From assembly GCA_965279735.1 (NCBI GenBank), contig OZ257260.1:3348001-3412000 (forward strand): 64,000 nt of DNA, in the 5' to 3' direction. The notes beneath the pieces were generated by a model, which had not been told where the DNA came from, did not search any database, and saw nothing but the letters and a program-made list of their open reading frames with translations. The stretch's first letter is position 1. Every line of letters starts with the position of its first letter. This stretch comes from CAIUGU01 sp965279735. Lineage in GTDB: Bacteria > Pseudomonadota > Gammaproteobacteria > Steroidobacterales > Steroidobacteraceae. This document shows, piece after piece, positions 8,787 to 17,489 of this stretch. The translations under genes were made by a program, and so were the position numbers.

Positions 8787-9586
8787 GATGCGGCTCCTGC
8801 TGCCGGCAGAGCGAGCTCCGGGGACTCGAGGAAACCGAGCAGCACGGTCAGGAATTCTTCGCTATGGGAAATGAAGGGCGCGTGGCCGGCGCGGGGGACT
8901 TGGTGAAAAATTGCATCCGGAAGCTGTTCTGCCAGATAGCTGCCCGCGCCGGGCGGTGTCACGCGGTCGTGTTCTCCGGCAACGATCAGTGTCGGCTGCG
9001 CGAGGTGTGGCAAAGCGGTTCGCAAGTCCGTGGTCCGCAGGATCTCAAGGCCTGCTTCGAGCGCTGCTGCCTGCGGCAGTCCGCCAGCATTCAACCGCTG
9101 GCGCAACTCGCGGAGGCTGGCGAGTTCGCGTTCTTCACCCCGCACTTGCAGCGCGAGGAATTCCTGTACGGTCGCCCGATAGTCGTCCCGCAAGCGCGAG
9201 CCAAAGTTCGCGAGCACGGCAGGCGCCATCCCCGGTATCCAGTCGGCGCTATCCACGAAGCGGGGCGTGGTCGATACAAGGACGAGCCGCGCAATCCGGT
9301 CGCCGGTCAGCGCTGCGAGCCGCAACGCCAGCAATCCTCCGAGCGACCACCCGAGCACTGTCGCATTCCGTGGAATGTGTGGCGCCACCGCGCGTGCGAA
9401 ATCATCCAGCCGCGCGAACTCCGGGTTCCACTCGCTGTGACCATGTCCCGGCAGGTCGATGCGATGCAGTCGATAGCTCTCCTTAAGTTCCTGCGCGATC
9501 CCGTCCCAGATGCTGGAGTTCAGCCCCCAGCCGTGGAGCAACACGAGATCGGCGCCGGAGCCCTCGATGTCGACGTGCAGCTTCAC
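8783..9586 (-). CDS. bioH: Pimeloyl-ACP methyl ester esterase
   Basis: Removes the methyl group that BioC added, releasing pimeloyl-ACP for BioF. 267-residue alpha/beta hydrolase. LLHGWGLNSSIWD holds the oxyanion loop, LGWSLGGLLALRLA the nucleophile Ser (GWSLGG) near residue 80, and VPRAGHAPFISHSEEF the catalytic His, as in BioH. It overlaps bioC and bioF by 4 nt each, so the three are translationally coupled. Confidence 0.94.
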   Translation of the reverse strand: MKLHVDIEGSGADLVLLHGWGLNSSIWDGIAQELKESYRLHRIDLPGHGHSEWNPEFARLDDFARAVAPHIPRNATVLGWSLGGLLALRLAALTGDRIARLVLVSTTPRFVDSADWIPGMAPAVLANFGSRLRDDYRATVQEFLALQVRGEERELASLRELRQRLNAGGLPQAAALEAGLEILRTTDLRTALPHLAQPTLIVAGEHDRVTPPGAGSYLAEQLPDAIFHQVPRAGHAPFISHSEEFLTVLLGFLESPELALPAAGAAS

Positions 9587-10806
9587 GAACGCACCGGCTC
9601 GAACTTCAATTGCTTCAGCGCCGCCAGCAGCTGATCGACGTCACTGTCTTCGTGGGCGGCGGAAAATGTAATGCGCAGGCGCGCGCTGCCCTCGGGAACC
9701 GTTGGCGGTCGAATCGCACTCACGAGGATGCCGGCTGACAGCAGTGCAGCACTGGCTTCGAGCGCCGCTGCTTCACTGCCCAGCATGAGCGGCTGGATCG
9801 GTGTGGTCGAAGGCAGCAAGGGCAATCCCAGTCCGGCAGCCTCCTCGCGGAAACGGGCGACATGACGCAGCACCCGTTCGCGTCGCCAGCTTTCGGCTCG
9901 TGCGACCCTCAAGGAGACGCGCGTGGCAGCCGCGACGGCGGGCGGCAATGCAGTCGTATAAATGTAGGTGCGGGCTTTCTGGATCAGCGTCTCGATCAGG
10001 CTATCGGAACCCGCAACGAACGCGCCGAATGTTCCGAGTGCCTTGCCGAGCGTTCCCATCAGGACGGGCACGTCTTCCGCGTCGAGTCCTGCGGCATCGA
10101 CGCTGCCTCGACCCTCTTGGCCCAACACACCAAAGCCATGCGCATCGTCGACGATGAGATGGGCTCCATGACGTTTGGTAGCCGCGGCTAACGATGCGAG
10201 TGGCGCGACATCGCCATCCATGCTGAAGACCCCGTCCGTCAGCACCCAGGTGCAAGTCTCCGCGTCCGCGTCTTCATCACGCTCGAGGCGACGTTCGAGA
10301 GCCTCTACATCCCCATGTGGATAGCGATTGAAGCGGGTGCCCACCCCAAGGCCAGCATCGATGAGTGACGCATGATTCAGGCGGTCCTCGAACACGTGAT
10401 CGCCTTTCGTGAAGAGAGCGCTCGCAACACCTAAGTTCGCCATGTAGCCGGTTGAAAAAACCAGTGCGCGCTTACGGCCCGTGAACTCCGCCAGTTCTGC
10501 TTCCAGCGCCTCGTGTTCCGGACCATGCCCGGTGATCAGGTGCGAGGCGCCGCTGCCTACTCCGTATGTGTCCGCGGCAGCAGTGAACGCTGCGATGACT
10601 TCCCCGTGGCCAGCCAGGCCCAGGTAGTCATTGCTGCAGAAAGCCGTGCAGGGGCGGCCGTCGACCCGGATCCTTACTGGATGCGAGACATCCGGTGTTT
10701 CAACGACGCGCCGTCGACGGTAGCGAGCAGGTGGAAGAGCAGCGAGCCGTGACTCGAGAACAGTCTCCAGCCTGCCTCCCTCAAGCGTGGCCACTGCTTG
10801 CGACAT
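9583..10806 (-). CDS. bioF: 8-amino-7-oxononanoate synthase
   Basis: PLP enzyme that condenses pimeloyl-ACP with L-alanine. From Met at 10806 (MSQAVATLEGG) the protein has 407 residues, close to the family. SNDYLGLAGH, the GSGASHLITGHGPEHEALE segment, DDAHGFGVLG and GTLGKALG with the PLP Lys are all present. The reading frame stays open to 10896, but that part overlaps the end of bioB, so the later start is preferred; it still overlaps bioB by 26 nt. No strong ribosome site is visible. Confidence 0.94.
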   Translation of the reverse strand: MSQAVATLEGGRLETVLESRLAALPPARYRRRRVVETPDVSHPVRIRVDGRPCTAFCSNDYLGLAGHGEVIAAFTAAADTYGVGSGASHLITGHGPEHEALEAELAEFTGRKRALVFSTGYMANLGVASALFTKGDHVFEDRLNHASLIDAGLGVGTRFNRYPHGDVEALERRLERDEDADAETCTWVLTDGVFSMDGDVAPLASLAAATKRHGAHLIVDDAHGFGVLGQEGRGSVDAAGLDAEDVPVLMGTLGKALGTFGAFVAGSDSLIETLIQKARTYIYTTALPPAVAAATRVSLRVARAESWRRERVLRHVARFREEAAGLGLPLLPSTTPIQPLMLGSEAAALEASAALLSAGILVSAIRPPTVPEGSARLRITFSAAHEDSDVDQLLAALKQLKFEPVRS

Positions 10807-11836
10807 CGGCGAGGCTGCGGTCGCTTCCCAGCGGAGCTGCTGCATGAGTGTGTTCGTGAGCAGGAGCCGTTTCCGGCTGGATCCCGAGGCGGGCAAAAAG
10901 CTTCCGGTCCTGGTTTTCGTCCGGGTTGCCGGTCGTCAGCAGCTTGTCGCCGTAGAAAATGGAATTCGCGCCCGAAAGGAAACACAGCGCCTGAAGTTCG
11001 TCAGACATTTCGCTGCGACCTGCCGACAAACGCACATGCGCCTTCGGCATCAGCAGGCGCGCAACGGCAATCGTGCGCACGAAGTCGAACGGGTCGAGCG
11101 GCGCCGCGCCAAACAGCGGAGTGCCGGCCACCTGTACGAGCTGGTTGATCGGGACGCTGTCTGGGTGCTGGGGAAGAGTGGCCAGCGTATGCAGCAACTC
11201 CGCGCGATCGGACTTCTCCTCGCCCATGCCGAGGATGCCACCGCAGCAAACCTTGATCCCCGCATCGCGGACGGCCTGCAGCGTATCGAGACGATCCTGG
11301 TAGGTGCGGGTCGTGATGACCTTGCCGTAGAAGGCTTCAGACGTATCCAGGTTGTGGTTGTAGTAATCGAGGCCGGCTGCCTTCAGTTCCTCAGCCTGCT
11401 CCGGCTCCAGCATCCCAAGCGTGGCGCAGGTTTCGAGTCCGAGCGCCCGGACTCCGCGAATCATGTCCGCGACGGCCTTGAGCTGATGCTTCCGGGGGTT
11501 GCGGTAGGCAGCGCCCATGCAGAACCGGGTGGCGCCGCTGGCCTTGGCGGCGCGCGCGTTCTCAAGGACCGTCTCCACATCCAGTAGCGTCTCGCGTTCC
11601 AGGCCAGTGTCGTAGCGGACGCTTTGCGAGCAGTACGCGCAGTCTTCCGGGCACGCGCCGGTCTTGATCGAGAGCAGCGTGCTGACCTGCACTTCATTCG
11701 GATTGAACTCGCGCCGGTGCACGCGCTGGGCGTGGAAGACCAGGTCGGCGAAGGGCAGGTCGAACAGGGCGCGCACTTCATCGATCGTCCAGTCGGTGCG
11801 GACGGTGCCAAGGCGATCGAGCTGCGTGCCGGTCAT
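10781..11836 (-). CDS. bioB: Biotin synthase (radical SAM)
   Basis: Inserts sulfur into dethiobiotin. 351 residues from ATG 11836 (MTGTQLDRLGTVRTDW). The radical SAM cluster motif CPEDCAYCSQS is near residue 60, followed by GATRFCMGAAYRNPRK and YYNHNLDTS, both typical. The start lies after a weak AAGGG; an in-frame upstream extension to 11884 lacks family similarity. It is the first gene of bioB-F-H-C-D and divergent from comF. Confidence 0.96.
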   Translation of the reverse strand: MTGTQLDRLGTVRTDWTIDEVRALFDLPFADLVFHAQRVHRREFNPNEVQVSTLLSIKTGACPEDCAYCSQSVRYDTGLERETLLDVETVLENARAAKASGATRFCMGAAYRNPRKHQLKAVADMIRGVRALGLETCATLGMLEPEQAEELKAAGLDYYNHNLDTSEAFYGKVITTRTYQDRLDTLQAVRDAGIKVCCGGILGMGEEKSDRAELLHTLATLPQHPDSVPINQLVQVAGTPLFGAAPLDPFDFVRTIAVARLLMPKAHVRLSAGRSEMSDELQALCFLSGANSIFYGDKLLTTGNPDENQDRKLFARLGIQPETAPAHEHTHAAAPLGSDRSLADVASSGHA

Positions 11837-11884
11837 TGGAAGCCCTTGTTTGAAGCGGGGAAAGCAAGGCGGATTTCTGGGCAC

Positions 11885-11968
11885 AAGCGGCAGTTTTGCC
11901 GCTTCCAGCGGGCAGGTAGCCCAACCAGAATCCGCGTGCGAGGAGTATTCAGGCGGGCATTTCGCCTG
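11885..11968. promoter_or_regulatory. Two hairpins in the bioB/comF divergent gap
   Basis: The 151-nt gap holds a perfect 8-bp hairpin (AAGCGGCA at 11885-11892, loop GTTT, TGCCGCTT at 11897-11904) and a second inverted repeat (CAGGCG 11950-11955, CGCCTG 11963-11968). Neither has a T-tract, so they are not simple terminators. They could be operators or leader structures for bioB or comF. The classic BirA operator pattern was not recognised. Confidence 0.4.
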
Positions 11969-11987
11969 TCAACCAGGAAGGTTGTTG

Positions 11988-12701
11988 GTGGTCGACGGTT
12001 GGTCAAATTTCGTACAGGCTTTGCTGCCGGCAACCTGCGTCATGTGCGGCGGGCCGGGCCAGTCGCCCGCGTTCGATCTCTGCGCGGCCTGCGAGGCGGA
12101 TTTGCCACTGAACGAGCCCGCCTGCCACCGCTGCGGTGAACCCCTGACCGGCGCAACGACCCAGCCCCTGCTTTGCGGTGGCTGTTTGCGGCGCGAACCG
12201 CGATTCCACGTCAGCCACTGCGTCTATCGCTATGCGTATCCCATCGATCATCTCGTCAGGGCGCTCAAGTATCACGGCGCCATCGTGCACGCTCGGGTGT
12301 TGGGTGAACTGCTTGCGCGCAGGCTGGCGCGGGGACGCAGCGATCCGTGGCCGAGTTGCATCGTGCCGACACCGCTCGCGACGGAGCGCTTTCATGAGCG
12401 CGGCTACAACCAGGCCATTGAACTCGGTCGGTCCCTGGAGAAGCGCCTCGGGATTCCACTGCGGACGGATCTCGTCACTCGCGTCCGGCACACACGCGAG
12501 CAGGCCGCTCTCTCACGCAAGGAGCGGCGCAAGAATGTGCGCGGTGCATTCGCCGCTACCGGAAATCTCCGCGCCGCTCACATCGCTGTTCTCGACGATG
12601 TGGTGACGACGGGTTGCACCGTCAACGAACTCGCGCGCGTGTTGCGGCGGGCAGGAGCCGCCCGCATCGAGGTTTGGGCCGTTGCACACGCCGAGCGCTG
12701 A
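11988..12701 (+). CDS. comF: ComF family phosphoribosyltransferase-like protein
   Basis: 237 residues from GTG 11988, chosen because AGGAAGG lies 6 nt upstream. An N-terminal zinc-finger-like region has Cys pairs (CVMCGG, CAAC, CHRCGEP, CGGC), followed by a PRTase domain with VLDDVVTTGCT as the PRPP-binding loop near residue 200. ComF proteins take part in DNA uptake in naturally competent bacteria, and the pil genes in this window encode the matching type IV pilus machinery. Competence of this organism is not shown. Confidence 0.9.
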   Translation: MVDGWSNFVQALLPATCVMCGGPGQSPAFDLCAACEADLPLNEPACHRCGEPLTGATTQPLLCGGCLRREPRFHVSHCVYRYAYPIDHLVRALKYHGAIVHARVLGELLARRLARGRSDPWPSCIVPTPLATERFHERGYNQAIELGRSLEKRLGIPLRTDLVTRVRHTREQAALSRKERRKNVRGAFAATGNLRAAHIAVLDDVVTTGCTVNELARVLRRAGAARIEVWAVAHAER

Positions 12702-12796
12702 GCCCCACAGGTTGTCCGGCCATGGCTTAACGGGATCGATGCTATCTTTCCGCTCGCCCGCGAGATGCGTTGCATGACGACCTGATGAGGATGCCG

Positions 12797-13978
12797 ATGG
12801 ATGTGCTTCGCAACTTCCTGAAACTGGAATCCTCGAGCGGCATTCTGCTGGTCGTTGCCGGAGCGCTTGCCATGCTGGCGGCCAATTCACCGCTCGCAAG
12901 CCTGTACAGCAGCCTGCTCGCGATTCCGGTCGAGGTTCGCTTCGGGGCGCTTGAAATCGCCAAGCCGCTTTTGCTCTGGATCAACGACGGGTTGATGGCA
13001 GTGTTCTTTCTGCTGGTGGGTCTCGAGGTAAAGCGCGAAGTCTGCGAAGGCGAACTGGCGGACAAGGCGAAAATCGCCCTTCCCGCTTTTGGCGCGATCG
13101 GCGGCATGGCGATACCGGCGCTCATCTATGTCTGGTTCAACTGGGGTGATCCGGTCGGCCTGCGCGGCTGGGCGATTCCTTCCGCAACCGATATCGCGTT
13201 TGCGCTCGGCGTGTTGCTGCTGCTGGGTGACCGGGTGCCGGTGGGACTGAAAGTATTCCTGCTGACGCTCGCGATCCTGGACGATCTCGGTGCCATCGTC
13301 GTCATCGCGGTGTTCTACACGAGCAATCTCTCGCTCACCTCGCTCCTGCTTGCCGGACTCGCCCTTTTCGTTCTCGTTGTGTTGAACGTCAAGGGCGTCG
13401 GGCGGATCGCCGCCTATGCGCTGGTCGGCATATTTCTCTGGGTGTGCGTCCTCAAGTCGGGCGTGCACGCAACGCTGGCGGGAGTGGCGACTGCCTTTGC
13501 GATTCCAATGCGCAACAAGCGCGAGCCCGAGCGGTCGCCCGTGCGCGACGTGGAGCACTCACTTCATCCGTGGGTGGCTTACGGCATCCTGCCGATCTTT
13601 GCGTTCGCGAACGCCGGCGTCAGTCTGGCAGGACTGGGACTGGCAGATCTCCTTGAGCCCATTCCGCTCGGCGTCGCGCTCGGCCTGTTTGTGGGCAAGC
13701 AGCTGGGAGTGTTCCTGTTCGCGTGGTTGGCTGTGGTCGCGGGGTTTGCGCGATTGCCTGAAAGCGTAACGTGGCGGCAGCTCTACGGCGCGGCGATCCT
13801 GTGCGGCATCGGCTTCACCATGAGCCTGTTCATCGGCTCACTGGCTTTCGATCAGGTGAATGCCGGCGCCGCCAGCACCGATCGCCTAGGCATCCTCGCC
13901 GGTTCGCTCATCTCCGCTATCGTCGGCTATCTGTTCCTGCGGTTTGCATTGCCCGCGCAGGCAGCCCGATCAGACTGA
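12797..13978 (+). CDS. nhaA: Na+/H+ antiporter NhaA
   Basis: 393 residues from ATG 12797, with GAGG 6 nt upstream; in-frame starts at 12770, 12785 and 12791 are possible. The key acidic residues are present: SATDIAFALGVL (transport Asp equivalent to D133) and AILDDLGAIVVIAV (the D163/D164 pair). Twelve hydrophobic segments can be traced. It exchanges sodium for protons in pH and salt homeostasis. It ends with its stop directly abutting the ubiA stop on the other strand. Confidence 0.96.
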   Translation: MDVLRNFLKLESSSGILLVVAGALAMLAANSPLASLYSSLLAIPVEVRFGALEIAKPLLLWINDGLMAVFFLLVGLEVKREVCEGELADKAKIALPAFGAIGGMAIPALIYVWFNWGDPVGLRGWAIPSATDIAFALGVLLLLGDRVPVGLKVFLLTLAILDDLGAIVVIAVFYTSNLSLTSLLLAGLALFVLVVLNVKGVGRIAAYALVGIFLWVCVLKSGVHATLAGVATAFAIPMRNKREPERSPVRDVEHSLHPWVAYGILPIFAFANAGVSLAGLGLADLLEPIPLGVALGLFVGKQLGVFLFAWLAVVAGFARLPESVTWRQLYGAAILCGIGFTMSLFIGSLAFDQVNAGAASTDRLGILAGSLISAIVGYLFLRFALPAQAARSD

Positions 13979-14923
13979 TCAGGGACGAAAGAGATATTCG
14001 AGCGCAATGCCGATGAACACGGCCATGCCGAAATAGTTGTTGTTGAGGAAGGCGCGGAAGCAGCGATCAGGTAGCCGGTCGCGAATCAGCCATTGCTCGT
14101 ACAGCGCCACGCAGGCCCCGGCCGCCAGACCCCCCCGATACCAGTAGCCGAGGTCGAGTTCGCGTCCGACCAGCCACAGGGCAAGCAGCGTCATCAGCTG
14201 CATCACGCAGATGATGAAGCGGTCCGCATCGCCAAACAGGATGGCGCTTGAACGCAGGCCGAGCTTGAGGTCGTCCTCGCGATCGACCATCGCATACATC
14301 GTGTCGTAGACGGTGGTCCACAGTACCGCAGCCATGAACAGCAGCCAGCCGATCCTGGAGATCTCGCCCGCCTCGGCGGCGTACGCCATGGGCACCGACC
14401 AGGAGAAGGCGATCCCGAGATAGAGCTGTGGCAGCGGGAAGAACCGTTTGAAGAACGGATACGTCACAGTCAGTACAGCGCCAATGAGCGCCAGCTGCTG
14501 TGTCGTCCGGTCGAGCGTGAGGACCAGGCCGAGCGCGATCAGCGACAGACCGACAAACAGGATGATCGCCTCGCCGGGTTCGACACGGCCTTGCGCCATG
14601 GGTCGATCCTGGGTTCGGCGGACGTGCGGATCGATCTTGCGGTCGGCAAAGTCGTTGATGACGCAGCCGGCCGAACGCATGAGAAATACGCCGAGCACGA
14701 ACACGATGAAAACATGGGGCTGGGGTTTGCCGTCTGCAGCGAGCCAGAGCGCCCACAACGCAGGCCACAGCAGCAGGAACGTGCCGATCGGCCGATCAAG
14801 GCGCATCAGCCGGCCGTAGTCACTCAAGGTTGCGGCAATCTGCGGCAATACTTCGCTGACGAAAGTCGTTTCCGTGAAGCGCGCGCCCAGGCGGCGCATC
14901 AGATTGCCTTGAGGTGTCGACAT
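13979..14923 (-). CDS. ubiA: 4-hydroxybenzoate polyprenyltransferase
   Basis: Attaches the polyprenyl tail to 4-hydroxybenzoate in ubiquinone synthesis. 314 residues, multi-spanning. The first Mg-diphosphate motif NDFADRKID lies near residue 89 and the second, YAMVDREDDLKLGLRSSA, near 204. RSAGCVIND and RTQDRPMAQGR are typical of the family. Convergent with nhaA with no bases between the stops. Confidence 0.95.
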   Translation of the reverse strand: MSTPQGNLMRRLGARFTETTFVSEVLPQIAATLSDYGRLMRLDRPIGTFLLLWPALWALWLAADGKPQPHVFIVFVLGVFLMRSAGCVINDFADRKIDPHVRRTQDRPMAQGRVEPGEAIILFVGLSLIALGLVLTLDRTTQQLALIGAVLTVTYPFFKRFFPLPQLYLGIAFSWSVPMAYAAEAGEISRIGWLLFMAAVLWTTVYDTMYAMVDREDDLKLGLRSSAILFGDADRFIICVMQLMTLLALWLVGRELDLGYWYRGGLAAGACVALYEQWLIRDRLPDRCFRAFLNNNYFGMAVFIGIALEYLFRP

Positions 14924-14949
14924 GAATGTTCCTGGCGTGTCGGTGCCCG

Positions 14950-17061
14950 TCAGACCCGACTGAAGCGCTCTCCCGTTCCGATCCAGCGACTCAGCAAGGG
15001 CGCAATGTTGGCCTCATTCTCGTCCAGCATCAATTCCGCCGCCTGTTGTACGCGGGGCAGCAGGTCGGCGTCACGCAGCAGGTCTGCCACCCGCATTCTC
15101 GCGAGACCGGTCTGGCGAGTGCCGAGGAGTTCGCCAGGACCGCGCAATTCAAGATCGCGCCGGGAAACCTCGAAGCCGTCATTGGTATCGCGCATGACAC
15201 CGAGCCGCTCGCGTGCAATCTCGGAGAGTGGTGGCTTGTACAGGAGAACACAGGTGCTTTCCTGGCTGCCGCGGCCTACTCGCCCGCGGAGCTGGTGCAA
15301 CTGGGCAAGGCCCATCCGTTCGGCATTCTCGATGACCATGAGGCTCGCATTCGGCACGTCAACGCCCACTTCGATCACGGTGGTCGCCACCAGCAGGTCG
15401 ATCTGGCCCGCCTTGAAACGCGACATGACCGCGTCTTTCTGTTGCCCGTTCAACCGGCCGTGAATCAGGCCCACTTCGAGCTCGGGCAGCGCCGCGATCA
15501 GCGACTGTGCCGTTTCTTCCGCGGCTTGCGCTTCGAGGAGGTCAGATTCCTCGATCAGCGGACAGACCCAGTAGGCCTGGCGCCGGTGTTGGCATGCCTC
15601 GCGGATGCGCTGGATGATGTCGACGCGCCGCGCTTCGGGCAGCACGACCGTCTTCACGGCAGTACGACCCGGAGGCAGTTCGTCGATGATCGATACGTCG
15701 AGATCGGCATAGGCCGTCATCGCGAGCGTGCGCGGGATAGGTGTCGCCGTCATGATCAGCTGGTGGGGAAACCGTCCGTCCGTCTGTCCCTTTTCACGCA
15801 GCAGCAGGCGCTGATGTACGCCGAAACGATGCTGCTCGTCGATGATCGCGAGACCCAGGCGCTCGAACGCGACATTTTCCTGGAAGAGCGCGTGAGTGCC
15901 GACGGCGACGCGGATGTCGCCTGACGCAAGCCCGGCCAGCGCCTCCGCACGCTTCTTCGCAGGCTGCCTGCCATTGAGCATCACGAGCGGAACGTTGAGC
16001 GGGTCGAGCCAGCTTGCGAAATTGCGGGCGTGCTGTTCTGCCAGCAATTCAGTGGGTGCCATAAGCGCAACCTGGAAACCGGCATCCACCGCATGCAGTG
16101 CAGCCAGCGCAGCGACCACGGTCTTGCCGCAACCCACGTCTCCCTGCACGAGCCGCAGCATCGGCGTCGACAGCGCAAGATCACGCTCGATCTCGCGCCA
16201 GACACGCATCTGCGCATTGGTCAGGGAGAACGGCAGCGAGCGAAGCAGGTTGCGTGGCAGTTCGTTCGCCTCCGGCATGTTCCACCCCGGATCGCGCTGA
16301 ATATCCCGGCGCAGCAGTCGCAGGCTGAGGTGCTGCGCCAGCAGTTCCTCGAAAGCGAGTCGTCGTTGGGCGGGATGGCGGCCCGCTGCCAGCAGCTCGA
16401 GGCTCGCGTCCTGCGGCGGACGATGGACGTACTGGAGCGCAGAACTCAAGGAGGGCAGATCCATTCCCTTGAGCAGCGTGCCGGGTAACCAGTCGCAGAC
16501 ACCTTCGTCATGCAGCTCCTTGAGGGCGAGCGTCGTCAACCGCCGCAGCCTTGCCTGCGCAACGCCTTCCGTCGCGGGATAGACAGGCGTCAACGCTTCT
16601 TCGACACCGCTCGAGTCCGCGTCGACGCGCTGATATTCGGGATGCACGATTTCGAGTCCCTGCGGACCCCGTCGTGCTTCGCCAAAGCAGCGGATGCGCA
16701 CGCCTCGCGGGAGGCCCGCCTGCTGGGCACTCGAAAAATGGAAGAAGCGAAGCGTCAGGAAGCCGGAACCATCAGCGATCCGGCAGAGCAGCTGGCGACG
16801 ATTGCGGAAGACGATATCCGCAAGCTGCACTTCGCCTTCGACCACCGCGCGATCTCCCGGGCGCAGGGAGCCGATCGGCACGATCCGCGTGCGATCTTCA
16901 TAGCGAAGCGGCAGCAGGAAGAGCACATCCTGGACGGTGAAGATGCCGAGCTTGCCGAGTTTCTCCGCCAGTGCCGGACCGACTCCGGACAACGCCGTGA
17001 CGGGTCGCAGTTCGGGAAGACCTGCCTTGGGAGTTCGCGCCGCCGGCGCTTCACGAATCAT
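14950..17061 (-). CDS. recG: ATP-dependent DNA helicase RecG
   Basis: 703 residues, full length. The N-terminal wedge/OB region is followed by Walker A GDVGCGKTVVAALAAL (near 307), DEQHRFG (the DExH-type motif), TATPIPRTLAM and the C-terminal QLRGRVGRG motif VI. RecG remodels stalled replication forks and Holliday junctions. It lies in the conserved gmk-rpoZ-spoT-recG order, with ridA inserted before it. Confidence 0.97.
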   Translation of the reverse strand: MIREAPAARTPKAGLPELRPVTALSGVGPALAEKLGKLGIFTVQDVLFLLPLRYEDRTRIVPIGSLRPGDRAVVEGEVQLADIVFRNRRQLLCRIADGSGFLTLRFFHFSSAQQAGLPRGVRIRCFGEARRGPQGLEIVHPEYQRVDADSSGVEEALTPVYPATEGVAQARLRRLTTLALKELHDEGVCDWLPGTLLKGMDLPSLSSALQYVHRPPQDASLELLAAGRHPAQRRLAFEELLAQHLSLRLLRRDIQRDPGWNMPEANELPRNLLRSLPFSLTNAQMRVWREIERDLALSTPMLRLVQGDVGCGKTVVAALAALHAVDAGFQVALMAPTELLAEQHARNFASWLDPLNVPLVMLNGRQPAKKRAEALAGLASGDIRVAVGTHALFQENVAFERLGLAIIDEQHRFGVHQRLLLREKGQTDGRFPHQLIMTATPIPRTLAMTAYADLDVSIIDELPPGRTAVKTVVLPEARRVDIIQRIREACQHRRQAYWVCPLIEESDLLEAQAAEETAQSLIAALPELEVGLIHGRLNGQQKDAVMSRFKAGQIDLLVATTVIEVGVDVPNASLMVIENAERMGLAQLHQLRGRVGRGSQESTCVLLYKPPLSEIARERLGVMRDTNDGFEVSRRDLELRGPGELLGTRQTGLARMRVADLLRDADLLPRVQQAAELMLDENEANIAPLLSRWIGTGERFSRV

Positions 17062-17085
17062 GAACCGGGCGACAGAATTGTCTGC

Positions 17086-17466
17086 CTAGAGTTCGAGGAT
17101 GCAGTCCATCTCGACAGCAGCCCCTCTCGGCAACGCTGCAACACCGACGGCAGCACGTGCGGGGTAGGGCTCACTGAAATACTCGCTCATGATCTTGTTC
17201 ACGGCGGCGAAGTGTTGCAGGTCGGTGAGGAAGACATTCAGTTTCGCGACGTGCGAGAAATCGCCGCCGGCTGCAGTGATGATGGCCTTGAGATTGTCGA
17301 ACACGCGCCGGATCTGCAGTTCCATGTCGCCGGTCACGAGCTGGCCCGTAGCGGGATCCAGGGGAATCTGGCCGGAGAGATAGACGGTGTTGCCGCATTT
17401 CACCGCTTGCGAATATGTGCCGATTGCGCCGGGAGCATGCGGAGTCGAGATGATCGTGCGAGCCAT
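17086..17466 (-). CDS. ridA: RidA family enamine/imine deaminase
   Basis: 126 residues from ATG 17466. The family signature near the C-terminus is present (YPARAAVGVAALPRGAAVEMDCI), with the catalytic Arg in PARAAV and Glu in AVEMD. GTYSQAVKCGNTVYLSGQIP is the N-terminal strand pair. It hydrolyses reactive enamines and imines made by PLP enzymes. It lies 23 nt after spoT and 24 nt before recG, the usual place in gammaproteobacteria. Confidence 0.94.
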   Translation of the reverse strand: MARTIISTPHAPGAIGTYSQAVKCGNTVYLSGQIPLDPATGQLVTGDMELQIRRVFDNLKAIITAAGGDFSHVAKLNVFLTDLQHFAAVNKIMSEYFSEPYPARAAVGVAALPRGAAVEMDCILEL

Positions 17467-17489
17467 GGAGGAACCTCTGGAAGAAAGCG

